Shown here: positions 35,589 through 44,065 of the stretch, in pieces
Position numbering within the stretch: the first letter of the stretch is position 1
How the letters are laid out: every line of letters starts with the position of its first letter
DNA from: Nonlabens ulvanivorans
Lineage (GTDB): Bacteria; Bacteroidota; Bacteroidia; Flavobacteriales; Flavobacteriaceae
Direction: 5' to 3'
DNA: 64,000 bases
Assembly (NCBI RefSeq): GCF_000732625.1
Contig: NZ_JPJI01000032.1
Location: 434,001 to 498,000, forward strand
Translations under genes and position numbers: made by a program
The notes under the pieces: generated by a model
What the model was told of the DNA's origin: nothing
Databases searched by the model: none
The model's input: only the letters and a program-made list of their open reading frames with translations

Positions 35589-36182
35589 ATGAGAAATCCA
35601 CAGCTTACTAAAGACATTATCATAAAAGAGAGCGCTGACCTTTTTAATACTAAAGGATATAAAGCAACATCATTAAGCGATATAACCACAGCTACAGGCT
35701 TTACAAAAGGTGCAATCTACAAGCATTTTAAAAATAAAGAAGACTTAGAACAACAAGCCTTGCGTAGTTTAAGCAAAAGAATGTTTGATATTCTTAACAT
35801 AGATCTCAAGAATGCATCAGATTTTACTTCAAAAATGAATGTAATATTTAATTTTTTTGAGAATTACCTAGATAATCCGCCTTACTCTGGAGGATGTCCT
35901 TTAATGAACAGTGCCTGCGAAAGCGATGATCTAGATGCTGGTTTAAGACAGCAGTCATTTGGTATGCTTGTCACTTTTAAAACAACTATTAAAAGAATTT
36001 TTGATAAGGCACTTAAAAATAACCAGATAAAATCTAGCGTAGATTCTGATCAATTAACTGCCGTCTATATAGCAACCTTAGAAGGAGCTATTATGATGAG
36101 TAAATTAGAGCGTAATAATGATGCTTTAGTAAAAAGCATCTCCTATTTAAAAACTGTGAATAGTGATTTAATATTAAAATAA
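35589..36182 (+). CDS. TetR family transcriptional regulator
   Basis: Regulator of 197 residues. The N-terminal helix-turn-helix is typical: KESADLFNTKGYKATSLSDITTATGFTKGAIYKHFKNKEDL (about residues 11-55). The ligand domain has the PPYSGGCPLMNSACESDD stretch common in the YxaF/AcrR-like subgroup. It lies between the peroxidase gene and a converging three-gene cluster and may control either. A short inverted repeat overlaps its promoter. Confidence 0.93.
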   Translation: MRNPQLTKDIIIKESADLFNTKGYKATSLSDITTATGFTKGAIYKHFKNKEDLEQQALRSLSKRMFDILNIDLKNASDFTSKMNVIFNFFENYLDNPPYSGGCPLMNSACESDDLDAGLRQQSFGMLVTFKTTIKRIFDKALKNNQIKSSVDSDQLTAVYIATLEGAIMMSKLERNNDALVKSISYLKTVNSDLILK

Positions 36183-36183
36183 A

Positions 36184-36217
36184 AACCCTAATAACTAGAA
36201 TTACAGTTATTAGGGTT
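36184..36217. terminator. Bidirectional terminator
   Basis: AACCCTAATAACT and AGTTATTAGGGTT form a perfect 13-bp stem with an 8-nt loop between the TetR gene and the converging lipoprotein gene. Confidence 0.8.
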
Positions 36218-36238
36218 ATTGTATTGCTGAGAAATCTA

Positions 36239-36655
36239 CTACTTGAGCATGGCTTGCGCCTCATCAATTACTCTTAGCGTTCTTACTTTAAGTTCCTCGA
36301 TCTCTTCATGCTCTTCTTTTAAAACATCTAACTGTTTATTAACTGCATTTACATCTTTAGGAAGCTTATAATCATAAGGAAACTTCTCAGAATAGTCTCT
36401 CATCCATGTCATCATATCATCATGCGCTTTCTGAAGTTCGCTTTTTTTAGACATGATCAAATCAGTGTTAGTAGAGTCCATTTTCTTACTTAATTGATTG
36501 CTTAAATCCATTAAGTCACCCATTTTAGGCATAATTACATCATGCGCCTCCATAGATTGTTGCTTTAAATTATCAAAAGCGACCTGTTGTTCTTTGAGCT
36601 CATCATTACATGAGGCTAAAAGAGCTAATAATATTAATGTCCAAAGTGATTTCAT
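36239..36655 (-). CDS. Small coiled-coil lipoprotein
   Basis: Lipoprotein of 138 residues, lipobox LLASC (Cys16). The mature part is nearly all helical with heptad-like charge patterns (LKEQQVAFDNLKQQSMEAHDVIMPKMGDLMDL and a C-terminal EEHEEIEELKVRTLRVIDEAQAML). It contains several Met/His pairs (AHDVIMPKMGDLMDL, AHDDMMTWM). The precise family is not recognised. It starts 11 nt after the outer-membrane protein gene, forming an operon tail. Confidence 0.8.
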   Translation of the reverse strand: MKSLWTLILLALLASCNDELKEQQVAFDNLKQQSMEAHDVIMPKMGDLMDLSNQLSKKMDSTNTDLIMSKKSELQKAHDDMMTWMRDYSEKFPYDYKLPKDVNAVNKQLDVLKEEHEEIEELKVRTLRVIDEAQAMLK

Positions 36656-36666
36656 CTTATACTTGT

Positions 36667-37689
36667 TTAAAAAGAATATTGTAAGCCTACAGTGATAACA
36701 TCTTGATTCTTAAGCTGTACACCATTTAGATTCTGTTGTAAAGGTAAGGCATATTCAAATCCTAAACGAGCACCTTTTAATAATTCTGGCGCATAAATAT
36801 TAAATCCAAAACCAGCATTTAAAGCGTCATAACCAGAGTTTGAAGTATCTGCAGTTATAACCATTGCCGGATTCAAATCAGGATTAGCTCCTCTAATGCC
36901 ACCTTGTATAAGTCCTTGCAACCTACCAGAAACACTCAACCAGTTAGTTGCACGATACGCAATCCAGTTGTTCCAGCCTAGTTGATTCCCTAGTCTATAA
37001 TCATTTTCATTTTCACCTGTACGGAAAACACCTCTTAATTGAGAACCCCAAGAAAAATAATCTGATTGACCTAAGTAAGTAACAGCAGTAATGGCATCAT
37101 AAGTACCACTGCCTATTTGCATAGGGTAAGGCAATATCACCTCATTACCCATACTAGCAGGTGTTACATCTTTGTTATCAATAGTTCCCGTAGGTATGGA
37201 TAAACCTATCTGTGCATGCCACTTATGTGAATCTGTATCTATAAATTTATACATCGCAGATACGGATAGATCTCCAAAACCAGAAGATTCTGTAGTAAAC
37301 ATTCCACCCATAGCTGTCAAATGATCCATGGTCATGTCCATATACATTCCCATAGCCATAAGTGTTAAACGGTCAGTAGGCGCATACATAGCTCCTATCA
37401 TATGCATATTCATAGGCATCTCAGTAGGCGTTACCATATAATCTCCACCATTAGGCAATAAAACTGATTCATTAGTAACGTCATCATTTGCGCGACGCAA
37501 ATCTTCCATAGTAGTGGTAGAAAAACGATAAGACACCATCCATTCTCCTTTATTATGAGTATGATCTCCCATAACTGAGATAGGTGCATGCCCATCTGGT
37601 CTGTTTGTTGTATAAGAGGTTGTGTTATTATCTTGAGCAAGCATTAAAGTACTTGCACATAATGCTATAATTAATTGTATTTTTTTCAA
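36667..37689 (-). CDS. Met/His-rich outer-membrane protein, transporter-like
   Basis: Predicted outer-membrane barrel of about 340 residues. The TTG at 37689 is preferred because it gives a classical signal peptide (KKIQLIIALCASTLMLAQ); a GTG at 37710 would add seven residues. The protein is remarkably rich in Met and His in its first half (MGDHTHNKGEWMVSYR, TPTEMPMNMHMIGAMY, MAMGMYMDMTMDHLTAMGGM), then strands such as DLSVSAMYKF and IGLSIPTGTID, ending in ITVGLQYSF. Met-rich runs often bind copper, so a role in copper handling is possible. That is inference. Confidence 0.75.
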   Translation of the reverse strand: MKKIQLIIALCASTLMLAQDNNTTSYTTNRPDGHAPISVMGDHTHNKGEWMVSYRFSTTTMEDLRRANDDVTNESVLLPNGGDYMVTPTEMPMNMHMIGAMYAPTDRLTLMAMGMYMDMTMDHLTAMGGMFTTESSGFGDLSVSAMYKFIDTDSHKWHAQIGLSIPTGTIDNKDVTPASMGNEVILPYPMQIGSGTYDAITAVTYLGQSDYFSWGSQLRGVFRTGENENDYRLGNQLGWNNWIAYRATNWLSVSGRLQGLIQGGIRGANPDLNPAMVITADTSNSGYDALNAGFGFNIYAPELLKGARLGFEYALPLQQNLNGVQLKNQDVITVGLQYSF

Positions 37690-37737
37690 TGTGTTGAGTT
37701 TTGTGACCACAGTGTGGCCTTAATAAATAAGTAATGT

Positions 37738-37755
37738 TATCGCATTAAAGCGATA
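37738..37755. promoter_or_regulatory. Inverted repeat between cluster genes
   Basis: TATCGC and GCGATA flank ATTAAA in the 79-bp gap between the Cys-containing gene and the Met-rich gene. It could be an operator or an mRNA-processing hairpin. Nearby, CCACAGTGTGG at 37708-37718 is a second small palindrome. Confidence 0.35.
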
Positions 37756-37768
37756 GAAGAATAAGTGC

Positions 37769-38119
37769 TTATGTATTGTAAACTCGTGGTGGCGGCTTTA
37801 TAACGTCCTGAAATCCTATTTTTAATATATATGAATAGGGCTTATTTCCTTTCTTAACAATAACTTCATAAGATGGAACGATATACAAAACCACATCTTG
37901 ATAATATAACGGACAAAAAGCTTCAATCAACATTGAGATCGCTTGCTCTTTAGAATCCGTTCTGGATTGAGCTTGTTGCAGTTTAAGCGTTTTAGCTAGA
38001 TAACACTTTCCATCGCAATTAAGCTCTGGCCTATCCGTGTTTTCACAATACTGCTCAATAATCATATCAATATTCATCTCATAGTATGCATAGCAGCCTA
38101 CTTGATAAACAGGTCGCAA
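37769..38119 (-). CDS. Cys-containing exported or membrane-anchored protein
   Basis: Conserved flavobacterial-type protein, at least 116 residues, with the motif CENTDRPELNCDGKCYLAKTL. The TTG at 38119 is the first conventional start, but the open frame continues upstream through a hydrophobic stretch (ALSIILLTLFSLRP) to an ATT codon at 38168-38170, just after a TAAATTTG box. The real protein therefore likely begins about 17 codons earlier with a signal anchor and a rare start codon. It is first in a cluster with a Met-rich outer-membrane protein and a Met/His-containing lipoprotein. Metal binding by the cysteines is inferred. Confidence 0.7.
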   Translation of the reverse strand: MRPVYQVGCYAYYEMNIDMIIEQYCENTDRPELNCDGKCYLAKTLKLQQAQSRTDSKEQAISMLIEAFCPLYYQDVVLYIVPSYEVIVKKGNKPYSYILKIGFQDVIKPPPRVYNT

Positions 38120-38177
38120 GCTGAATAGCGTTAATAATATGATACTTAATGCTGACTTGATATGATTAATTTTTGCG

Positions 38178-38185
38178 CAAATTTA
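38178..38185 (-). promoter_or_regulatory. TAnnTTTG -7 box of the Cys/Met-rich cluster
   Basis: TAAATTTG on the minus strand. It leaves only about 3-5 nt between the expected transcript start and the ATT codon at 38168-38170. Confidence 0.5.
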
Positions 38186-38245
38186 ATACCTAACACCTAT
38201 ACAATAGTTTAAAAATTATAAAGAATATGGTAATCATCTTGTGCT

Positions 38246-38253
38246 TAAATTTG
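38246..38253 (+). promoter_or_regulatory. TAnnTTTG -7 box of the deacetylase gene
   Basis: TAAATTTG about 25 nt before the TTG start at 38279, consistent with that unusual start. Confidence 0.5.
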
Positions 38254-38278
38254 AAGTATTCTAAATAATGTCGGTTTC

Positions 38279-39205
38279 TTGAATTTCCCTATTGCCTTTC
38301 ATCCTATTTATAAACATCCTTTACCAGATGGCCATCGTTTTCCTATGGTAAAATATGAGCTATTACCACAGCAACTTTTACTAGAAGGAACCGCAAATCA
38401 GACAGATTTTTTTGAGCCCAGTAAACTATGTTGTGATATAGATGTATTGCGTGTTCATACTTCAGAGTACTTAAAAAACCTTAAGGCCTTAAATCTAGAC
38501 CGTAAAGCAGCACGCAAATTGGGTTTTCCATTAAACAATCAGCTAGTAGAAAGAGAATTATACATAGCTCAAGGTACAATTGATGGTTGCACAAAGGCAT
38601 TTGAATACAACATTGCAATGAATATCGCTGGTGGCACACACCATGCTTACACAGATCATGGTGAAGCATTTTGTTTACTAAATGATCAGGCAATCGCTGC
38701 TAGATACTTACAACATCATCAGCTAGCAGATAAAATTCTGATTGTAGATCTGGACGTTCATCAAGGAAATGGAACAGCTGAAATCTTCCAAAATGACGAT
38801 AGCGTATTCACATTTTCCATGCATGGCGCAGGTAATTATCCGTTTAAAAAGGAGTTGTCTGACCTAGATATCGCCTTACCAGATCATACTGATGACAGTA
38901 GTTATCTCAATGAACTTCATCATATTCTGCCTGATTTAATTGCTCAAGAACAGCCCGATTTCATTTTCTACCTGTGTGGTGTCGATGTGCTAGAAACAGA
39001 CAAGTTAGGCAGGCTAGGTATGACTCTAGATGGTTGTAAAAAAAGGGATGAGTTTGCTTTGTCCGCTTTCGCGAAAGCGAGAACAAAAAATAATAACCGC
39101 ATCCCAATACAATGCAGTATGGGCGGCGGTTACTCTCCTGATATTAAATTAATCATTGAAGCACATGCTAACACCTATAGAGTAGCACGAGATATTTTTA
39201 CTTAG
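38279..39205 (+). CDS. Histone deacetylase family protein
   Basis: Zinc-dependent deacetylase of the HDAC/acetoin-utilisation/acetylpolyamine amidohydrolase superfamily, 308 residues, cytoplasmic. Active-site features are GGTHHAYTDHGEAFCLLND (His-His pair), DLDVHQGNGTAEIF (zinc Asp/His), FSMHGAGNYP and GVDVLETDKLGRLGMT (zinc Asp). The start is TTG, as no ATG is in frame upstream of the conserved FHPIYKHPLP. The physiological substrate in flavobacteria is not known. A perfect 16-bp palindrome is read as SAFAKAR near the C-terminus. Its stop lies one base from the end of the converging membrane-protein gene. Confidence 0.93.
   Translation: MNFPIAFHPIYKHPLPDGHRFPMVKYELLPQQLLLEGTANQTDFFEPSKLCCDIDVLRVHTSEYLKNLKALNLDRKAARKLGFPLNNQLVERELYIAQGTIDGCTKAFEYNIAMNIAGGTHHAYTDHGEAFCLLNDQAIAARYLQHHQLADKILIVDLDVHQGNGTAEIFQNDDSVFTFSMHGAGNYPFKKELSDLDIALPDHTDDSSYLNELHHILPDLIAQEQPDFIFYLCGVDVLETDKLGRLGMTLDGCKKRDEFALSAFAKARTKNNNRIPIQCSMGGGYSPDIKLIIEAHANTYRVARDIFT
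39064..39079. repeat. CTTTCGCGAAAG palindrome family, inside the deacetylase gene
   Basis: CGCTTTCGCGAAAGCG, perfect over 16 bases, read in frame as SAFAKAR. Confidence 0.85.
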
Positions 39206-39206
39206 A

Positions 39207-39635
39207 CTATCGCAACCAGGCCTTAGAAGCGGCGCTGCGAGCAAATAGCCAAAGACAAATGGACAACAAAGGAACACTTAAGAAGAAAAACTTATCTGAG
39301 GTGTTGATAATGCCCCATGAGCCATTAAAGAAATTAAAACTAGTTGTTATAATAACCGCAAATAACGATACTAAAGATAGTATTACCGCTAGTTTTCTTT
39401 TAAATAACAACATTATACAAGCTAATAGTCCAGCAAATACAGCTATTCCATAAACATACATATACCAACCAGGTCTAGATTGATATAACTCTTGTTGTTG
39501 TTCAGTCATTTGCTCCATCATTATATCGGGTGCTGCCATTTCTGTGGACCATGCGCCTATTCCCATAAGATTCCATAGTAAAAAGATAATAGCGAGTACC
39601 CAGAACCACATCTGGGGTTTTGAACTGTAAGGCAT
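39207..39635 (-). CDS. Unrecognised four-helix membrane protein
   Basis: Integral membrane protein of 142 residues with four predicted helices: FWVLAIIFLLWNLMGIGAW, YMYVYGIAVFAGLLACIMLLF, LAVILSLVSLFAVIITTSF and FFFLSVPLLSICLWLFA. The loop after helix 1 is rich in Met, Glu and Gln (APDIMMEQMTEQQQELYQSRPGW). Small proteins of this layout are common in flavobacteria, but I cannot name the family or its function. It is monocistronic. Confidence 0.75.
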   Translation of the reverse strand: MPYSSKPQMWFWVLAIIFLLWNLMGIGAWSTEMAAPDIMMEQMTEQQQELYQSRPGWYMYVYGIAVFAGLLACIMLLFKRKLAVILSLVSLFAVIITTSFNFFNGSWGIINTSDKFFFLSVPLLSICLWLFARSAASKAWLR

Positions 39636-39821
39636 AATTAATTGGTTTTATAGGTTGAAACCTTAAAGTTAAGAAAATCTTAAATAACAAAAATGTAGGT
39701 CTTACATTACGGAATTATCATTTTAAAGACTTTCTAATAGGATTCATAAAAAAATCGCTTACGAAATCGATTGAATCCTAAAAAAAAAGTACATTAGGAT
39801 TAGTTTTAAACAGCCCACATT

Positions 39822-41093
39822 ATGAAAGATTCTATGAAACCCGAAAGCCTAATGATGTCCTACGGTTATAAACCTGAATTATCTGAAGGCGCTATTAAAT
39901 GTCCTATATTTTTAACTTCTACCTTTGTCTTTAAAAATGCAGAAGAAGGCAAAGCATTTTTTGAACTCGCCTATGGAAAGCGTGATAAATTGCCAGGTGA
40001 GGAAATGGGATTGATATATAGTCGTATCAATAATCCAGACCTAGAAATTCTAGAAAACAGACTACGTTTATGGGATAAAGCAGATGATTGCGCAGTTTTT
40101 GAAAGTGGCATGAGCGCCATATCGACTGTTCTTATGGAGTTTTTAGAACCAGGACAAGTGTTGCTGTACAGTTCACCTACCTACGGTGGAACAGATCATT
40201 TCATCAATCACTTTTTACCTAAATACGGCATCCATTCTCTAGGTTTTAAATCTGGAATGAGTAAAAATGAGATTATCAAACTGGTAGAAGATGCTGGATA
40301 TGCAGATAAAGTGGCGCTTATGCATATTGAAACACCTGCAAATCCTACTAATGCTTTAATAGATATTGAAATGTGTCGAGAAATTGCCGATCATTTTTCA
40401 ACAAGTGATAAAAAAGTCCTCCTAGGTGTCGATAATACTTATATGGGACCATTATGGCAGCATCCATTACAATTGGGTGCCGATATCGTCATGTATAGCG
40501 CCACAAAATATATAGGTGGACATAGCGACTTGATTGCTGGTGCCGTATTAGGTAATGCAGAGATTATGCATCGTGTTAAGGTTCTACGAACTTTCTTAGG
40601 AAACATGGCTTCTCCACATACAGGCTGGATGTTAATGCGCAGTCTGGAAACTCTAAAAATACGTATGGAGCAACAGCAACGCAATGCTATAGAGGTTGCT
40701 AACTTTTTAAATGGCCATAAAAAAATCACTAAGCTCAATTACCTAGGTTTAATACAACCAGATGCTCCAGATTATAAAATCTACAAAAAACAATATGACG
40801 GACCAGGCGCCATGATTAGTTTTGAAATTAAAGGCGGAGAGAAAGAAGCATTTAAATTCTTGAACTCGTTGAGATTAATACGCCTTGCAGTAAGTCTAGG
40901 TGGAACAGAAAGTCTTGCAGAACATCCACGTTCTATGACGCACGCAGGCGTAGATGAAAATCACGCAGAATCTATAGGCGTCACACATTCACTTGTGCGC
41001 TTATCGATAGGTGTAGAAAACAGCGATGACCTTATTGCCGATGTAAAACAAGCGCTTGAAGAAGTAAGGATATCAGAAAATGTGATAGTTTAG
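39822..41093 (+). CDS. Cys/Met metabolism PLP-dependent enzyme (cystathionine gamma-synthase family)
   Basis: Fold-type I PLP enzyme of the cystathionine gamma-synthase / methionine gamma-lyase family, 423 residues, cytoplasmic. Features are the YSRINNPDLEILENRL substrate/PLP segment, FESGMSAISTVL, HIETPANPTN, LGVDNTYMGPLWQHPLQLGADIVMYSATKYIGGHSDLIAGAV with the Schiff-base Lys, and SLGGTESLAEHPRSMTHA. It could act as cystathionine gamma-synthase, gamma-lyase or methionine gamma-lyase; residues alone do not settle this. It is a single gene. Confidence 0.9.
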   Translation: MKDSMKPESLMMSYGYKPELSEGAIKCPIFLTSTFVFKNAEEGKAFFELAYGKRDKLPGEEMGLIYSRINNPDLEILENRLRLWDKADDCAVFESGMSAISTVLMEFLEPGQVLLYSSPTYGGTDHFINHFLPKYGIHSLGFKSGMSKNEIIKLVEDAGYADKVALMHIETPANPTNALIDIEMCREIADHFSTSDKKVLLGVDNTYMGPLWQHPLQLGADIVMYSATKYIGGHSDLIAGAVLGNAEIMHRVKVLRTFLGNMASPHTGWMLMRSLETLKIRMEQQQRNAIEVANFLNGHKKITKLNYLGLIQPDAPDYKIYKKQYDGPGAMISFEIKGGEKEAFKFLNSLRLIRLAVSLGGTESLAEHPRSMTHAGVDENHAESIGVTHSLVRLSIGVENSDDLIADVKQALEEVRISENVIV

Positions 41094-41176
41094 TTGGATT
41101 TGGATTGTTTTGGCATTTTCTTTGCCTAGTGTACTAAGAATTACCACGACACGTTATTAAAATAAATAAAATCACT

Positions 41177-41722
41177 TTGAAGAAAATCCTTTTTTTTGCT
41201 GCAATGTTCCTAGCTATAGCTGCTCAAGCACAGCATAGTCCATCAGAAGACAATGCAATCGAAACTTGCGAAATGCAGCTTAATGAGAAATTAAATTTTA
41301 TGCTCGATGGTTCTTTTGCAAATGAGAATGTGCTCTTCAAGGAAATTGCAAAATTAAGACCATGTGGCCTCGATGAATTTGATGTGAATTTTTTTGGTAA
41401 CATGGACGTTTTTAATACCATGCTAGCTCGTATTTCTAAAGAGAAAAAAGTAGAACAAATGACTTTTAATGATCTCTATACAGAGATTGTAAAATTTAAA
41501 AAGGCTGATGTTTATAAGGAGATCAGAGAAGTCACTATTGCGAGTGAAAGATTAGGCGAGACTGTAGGGAATATTGAAAACTGGTCACAAGACCTTGCTC
41601 TTTTTGAAAGCCTAGGCGCTTCACAAGATGTGATTGACAAAGTTTATAATTACTTAAGTACTCATGTGGACAATGAGAAAACCTATAAGGAGATATTAGG
41701 ATTGCTTAAAAAACAATCCTAA
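41177..41722 (+). CDS. Unrecognised exported protein
   Basis: Hypothetical secreted protein of 181 residues, starting at TTG (KKILFFAAMFLAIAAQAQ gives a convincing signal peptide). The mature part is mainly helical and charged, with one pair of cysteines (ETCEMQL and LRPCGLDEF). A hairpin TAGGATTG/CAATCCTA overlaps the stop codon. It sits between the Cys/Met PLP enzyme and a converging AraC-type regulator. No family was recognised and no function is proposed. Confidence 0.7.
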   Translation: MKKILFFAAMFLAIAAQAQHSPSEDNAIETCEMQLNEKLNFMLDGSFANENVLFKEIAKLRPCGLDEFDVNFFGNMDVFNTMLARISKEKKVEQMTFNDLYTEIVKFKKADVYKEIREVTIASERLGETVGNIENWSQDLALFESLGASQDVIDKVYNYLSTHVDNEKTYKEILGLLKKQS

Positions 41723-41734
41723 TATCAATATCAT

Positions 41735-42616
41735 TTAATTACTGGTTAAATATTTCTTAGGCGTCGTACCATATTTCTTTTTAAAGGCACTTATAAAATG
41801 GCTTGCTGTACTATAGCCCACTTTAAGACCGACTTCATTTACATTATGCTGACCGCTATCTAGGAGTTGACGTGCATAATCCATTTTATGATCCAGTAAA
41901 AATCCATAAACGGTATCTCCATACACTTCTTTAAAACCTTCTTTTAATTTTTTAAGAGACAATCCTATTTCCATCGCTAGTTCATTAAGGGATGGCGGAT
42001 TGGTCATACGTTCAATAATGATTTCCTTGGCTTTTTTAATCTTACGCATATTGTCCTCATCTACTAGAAATGGGCATGCCTCAACATCTGCATCTTCTGG
42101 ACTATTGAAGTATAAAGACATCAATTCATAAGACTTACCTTTAAAGTATAATCTCTTAATAGCATCGTTCAAATTATAATTCATTAACTGATGCAATGCC
42201 ACAGCCATGGACGGCGATATACTGCCATCAACATAGTATTTCTTATCCTTATTCTCGGCACTTAAGAAACTCACATGCTGTGCATCAGGAGAGAATAACG
42301 AGTGGAATTTTTTTATAGAAACTAATACACATATAAACCAAGAATGACCCTTTAAATCTAGATTAATAGGTAAATCTCGAGAAGGATTATACAGCAGATA
42401 ACTATTTTGTTCTGAAAGACTTAACTTATAACTACCTTCATTAAACGCTAGATCTACCTGACCTTTTAAACAAAAATGAAATTGAATATAACTATTATCC
42501 ACATCGTGGTGAAAATGCGCCACGTCATCTGTTTCATTCTTTAATCTTACTACTTGAAATCCTTCTTCAATTAAGGTCACCTCAGCAGCACCTTTAGCGA
42601 TATTTTCCATTTTCAT
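41735..42616 (-). CDS. AraC family transcriptional regulator
   Basis: Regulator of 293 residues. The C-terminal 100 residues hold the double helix-turn-helix of AraC/XylS proteins (LNELAMEIGLSLKKLKEGFKEVYGDTVYGFLL and VNEVGLKVGYSTASHFISAFKKKYGTTPKKY). The N-terminal part is cupin-like (FHHDVDNSYIQFHFCLKGQVDLAF). It is divergent from hemA, an arrangement known in other flavobacteria, and may sense a haem- or iron-related signal. The ligand is not readable. A palindromic repeat lies in the shared upstream region. Confidence 0.93.
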   Translation of the reverse strand: MKMENIAKGAAEVTLIEEGFQVVRLKNETDDVAHFHHDVDNSYIQFHFCLKGQVDLAFNEGSYKLSLSEQNSYLLYNPSRDLPINLDLKGHSWFICVLVSIKKFHSLFSPDAQHVSFLSAENKDKKYYVDGSISPSMAVALHQLMNYNLNDAIKRLYFKGKSYELMSLYFNSPEDADVEACPFLVDEDNMRKIKKAKEIIIERMTNPPSLNELAMEIGLSLKKLKEGFKEVYGDTVYGFLLDHKMDYARQLLDSGQHNVNEVGLKVGYSTASHFISAFKKKYGTTPKKYLTSN

Positions 42617-42650
42617 TCTTATTTATAATTACTCTAAATAGCAGTGTTTT

Positions 42651-42665
42651 GCTTTCGCGAAAGCG
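42651..42665. repeat. CTTTCGCGAAAG palindrome family
   Basis: GCTTTCGCGAAAGCG, exact, in the divergent region between the AraC-type gene and hemA. Confidence 0.85.
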
Positions 42666-42770
42666 TTTACAACACCATTTATCAGTACAAAACACACATT
42701 TTAACTACAAAAGTAACTCATTGCGTTTAAATTGGAACTCATAGCGTTACTTTAATAACGATTAGTCTTA

Positions 42771-42778
42771 TAATTTTG
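42771..42778 (+). promoter_or_regulatory. TAnnTTTG -7 box of hemA
   Basis: TAATTTTG, 21 nt before the ATG at 42800. It decides the start: a TTG start at 42776 would lie inside the box. Confidence 0.6.
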
Positions 42779-42799
42779 TTTTTCATTATCAAAGTGTAT

Positions 42800-44065
42800 A
42801 TGGCGGCAGCTCAGCCCAAACATTTTTCATTTTACAGTATAGGTCTCAGTTATCGCAAAGCCGATGCCGAGACTCGTGGACTTTTTTCACTTTCAGAAGA
42901 AGGGATCAACAATTTATTACTAGAAGCAAAAGAAGAAGGCATTCCTTCTCTAGCAGTGATATCTACCTGTAATCGTACAGAGCTTTATGGATTTGCACAG
43001 CATCCTTTTCAACTAATACGATTATTATGTGAGCATTCGCATGGTACGGTAGAGGAGTTTCAAAAAATAGCCTACATTCAAAAAAACGAAGACGCCTGTA
43101 ATCATCTCTATACCGTAGGTACTGGATTAGACAGTCAAATATTAGGAGATTTTGAGATTATAGGACAGCTTAAAATGGCGTTCAAACGCTCAAAAAAATT
43201 AGGCTTGATTAATGCCTACATGGAACGTTTGATGAATTGTGTCATACAAGCTAGTAAACGCATTAAAACCGAAACAGAGTTAAGTAGTGGTGCAACATCA
43301 GTTAGTTTTGCTAGTGCACAATACATTTTAGAAAACTTTCCTGCTGGTGGACCTGCAAAAAAGATTTTGCTTTTCGGAACTGGTAAAATAGGTCGTAACA
43401 CCTGTGAAAATCTAGTAAAACATACAGAAAATAAGCAGATCACACTAATCAATCGTACTAAAGATAAGGCAGAACGTATCGCGGGAAGATTTGACTTAAT
43501 CGTTAAAGATTATGCGCAACTAGAAGAAGAAATTGCTCAATCAGACATTATTATTGTAGCTACAGGCGCACAAAAGCCTACCGTTTCTAAACAGATCATA
43601 CACACTAATAAGCCTTTACTAATCATGGACCTATCCATACCTAAAAATGTGGATGATAACGTGACAGAATTAGATAATGTAAAGCTTATTCACTTAGACG
43701 AACTTTCTAAAGTGACTCATAAGACACTTGAGAATAGAGAGAATTTTATACCTCAAGCTCAGGCTATTATTAAAGACGTTCATGCAGATTTTAAGCAGTG
43801 GATGGTTTCTAGACAGTTTGCACCTACCATGCATGCCCTTAAAACCAAACTCTCTACTCTTAAAGATGCTGAAATTAAAAATAGCCGTACAAAATTCAGT
43901 GATTTTAATCACGAACAGGCAGACGTACTAGCTGATCGTATTATTCAAAAAATCGCTGGCCATTTTGCAAATCATTTACGCAATGAAGATGAAAGCACTG
44001 AAGAGGCGATAAGTTTACTCAATAAAGTCTTTAAACTAGAAGAATTAAGCAGTTATGAGTCTTAA
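42800..44065 (+). CDS. hemA: Glutamyl-tRNA reductase
   Basis: HemA, 421 residues, reduces glutamyl-tRNA to glutamate-1-semialdehyde at the entry to tetrapyrrole synthesis. The catalytic Cys is in ISTCNRTELYG, followed by GLDSQILGDFEIIGQLK, the NADPH-binding LLFGTGKIGRNT and the C-terminal dimerisation helix region. The ATG at 42800 (MAAAQPKHFSFYSIGLSYRKA) is chosen on the promoter position. hemC follows with an 11-base overlap, so the two are coupled. An AraC-type regulator diverges upstream. Confidence 0.96.
   Translation: MAAAQPKHFSFYSIGLSYRKADAETRGLFSLSEEGINNLLLEAKEEGIPSLAVISTCNRTELYGFAQHPFQLIRLLCEHSHGTVEEFQKIAYIQKNEDACNHLYTVGTGLDSQILGDFEIIGQLKMAFKRSKKLGLINAYMERLMNCVIQASKRIKTETELSSGATSVSFASAQYILENFPAGGPAKKILLFGTGKIGRNTCENLVKHTENKQITLINRTKDKAERIAGRFDLIVKDYAQLEEEIAQSDIIIVATGAQKPTVSKQIIHTNKPLLIMDLSIPKNVDDNVTELDNVKLIHLDELSKVTHKTLENRENFIPQAQAIIKDVHADFKQWMVSRQFAPTMHALKTKLSTLKDAEIKNSRTKFSDFNHEQADVLADRIIQKIAGHFANHLRNEDESTEEAISLLNKVFKLEELSSYES

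Noticed and set aside
42776-42799. TTG start of hemA
   Set aside because: The codon lies inside the TAATTTTG promoter box; the ATG at 42800 gives the expected N-terminus.
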